Shown: piece after piece, positions 5,555 through 6,025 of the stretch | How positions within the stretch are numbered: the stretch's first letter is position 1 | Layout of the letters: every line of letters begins with the position of its first letter | Position numbers and translations under genes: made by a program | Notes under the pieces: model-generated | Seen by the model: only the letters and a program-made list of their open reading frames with translations | The model's database searches: none | Told to the model about the DNA's origin: nothing | Source of the DNA: Candidatus Micrarchaeia archaeon | Lineage (GTDB): Archaea; Micrarchaeota; Micrarchaeia; Anstonellales; JAHKLY01 | Length of the DNA: 6,025 nt | Reading direction: 5' to 3' | Assembly (NCBI GenBank): GCA_041653315.1 | Contig: JBAZFO010000052.1 | Location: 1-6,025 of the forward strand

Positions 5555-6025
5555 TTACTTTCTCTTTGATTTGACTTCTTTTTGTTTTGTTTTTTTATTT
5601 TCTTTTTTTAAATTCGTTTTTGATTTTTTTTCTGTTTTAACTTCTCTTCTTTTAATTTCTTCAAATAAAGTTTTTTCATCCCCTTGTATTTGCTTTTTAT
5701 TTATTTCATCAAAAATTGGGATTTGATCCTCTTCAATAACAATTTCACTTTCTGCTTTATTTAAATCACTATTCTCTTTATTCCTAAAAAAATATATACC
5801 TATTGATAGTATTACTAATATAGCAATTATTAAAATAACAAATACTCCAATATTTTCTATATTACCAAACAATGCACTCAATCCTAAGAAAGAATTATCT
5901 TCTTTTTCTTCTTCAACCTGAGTAATTATTTGTATTGGAATCTCTTCAGCTTTTTCATTTACTTGTGTTGATACAGAATATTTTAATATTGCGTTTTCTA
6001 TTTTATAAGTATATTCTCCAATTAA
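5555..6025 (-). CDS. Membrane protein with C-terminal anchor and lysine-rich tail, 5' part beyond the window
   Basis: The frame is open to the right edge, so 156 C-terminal residues are visible and the true start lies outside. A TTG at 5881 is inside the gene and is not a plausible start, because 48 more codons are open upstream. Residues 1-48 (from the edge) look like the end of an extracellular beta-rich domain (EYTYKIENAILKYSVSTQ, then EEIPIQIITQ) plus an acidic spacer. Residues about 59-80 form one transmembrane helix (GVFVILIIAILVILSIGIYFF) followed by RNK, which by the positive-inside rule places the tail in the cytoplasm. The 76-residue tail is acidic first (ESEIVIEEDQIP) and ends strongly basic (KKENKKTKQKEVKSKRK). 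The family is not recognised; a cell-surface protein anchored at its C-terminus is inferred. Synteny with L10e may be local only. Confidence 0.75.
   Translation of the reverse strand, partial: LIGEYTYKIENAILKYSVSTQVNEKAEEIPIQIITQVEEEKEDNSFLGLSALFGNIENIGVFVILIIAILVILSIGIYFFRNKENSDLNKAESEIVIEEDQIPIFDEINKKQIQGDEKTLFEEIKRREVKTEKKSKTNLKKENKKTKQKEVKSKRK

Noticed and set aside
5433..5726. Plus-strand open frame of 97 codons with strong hydrophobicity
   Set aside because: It crosses the L10e start and the Lys-rich tail of the membrane protein on the opposite strand; reversed AAA/AAG codons read as Phe and Leu.

Overview
The window is most likely from an archaeon with a small, AT-rich genome, plausibly of the DPANN type (Woesearchaeota/Pacearchaeota-like). 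The firmest evidence is an archaeal/eukaryotic-type uL16 (L10e) gene. Supporting evidence is a set of TATA-like boxes about 26 nt upstream of predicted transcript starts, two genes that look leaderless, and Shine-Dalgarno sites (GAGGTG, GGAGG) that match an archaeal 16S 3' end. The DPANN placement is inference from composition and from the style of the coiled-coil and membrane proteins, not from a marker search.

Layout, right to left because nearly everything is on the minus strand. At the right edge is the C-terminal part of a membrane protein: an ectodomain end, one transmembrane helix and a lysine-rich tail (5555-6025). Next is ribosomal protein L10e/uL16 (start 5496). It overlaps by a few bases a long protein with an N-terminal winged helix, a central coiled coil and a basic C-terminus (start best placed at 4966). 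After a 60-base gap comes a two-gene unit with a short overlap: an unrecognised 151-aa basic protein (2552-3007) and a winged-helix plus Nudix-like protein (1855-2559). After a gap of about 370 bases comes a Fic-domain protein with an N-terminal winged helix (154 to about 1485). At the left edge an open plus-strand frame (2-139) may be the end of a convergent gene.

Composition divides the window into three zones. Hand counts of single 60-base lines give about 33-48% GC in the Fic zone (1 to about 1660). They give about 13-18% in the pair at 1855-3007, and about 23-35% in the ribosomal/coiled-coil part. The right part looks like core genome. The middle pair and the Fic gene look accessory and may have separate histories.

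Functionally, L10e and the coiled-coil protein are translationally linked and probably co-expressed. The Fic protein carries the full catalytic motif and an upstream inhibitory motif, so it is probably a self-restrained AMP-transferase. The Nudix-like protein has lost key residues of its Nudix box, so a ligand-sensing regulator is at least as likely as an active hydrolase. Three of the six minus-strand and edge genes have a winged helix at the N-terminus. No CRISPR array, tRNA, rRNA or insertion sequence was seen.
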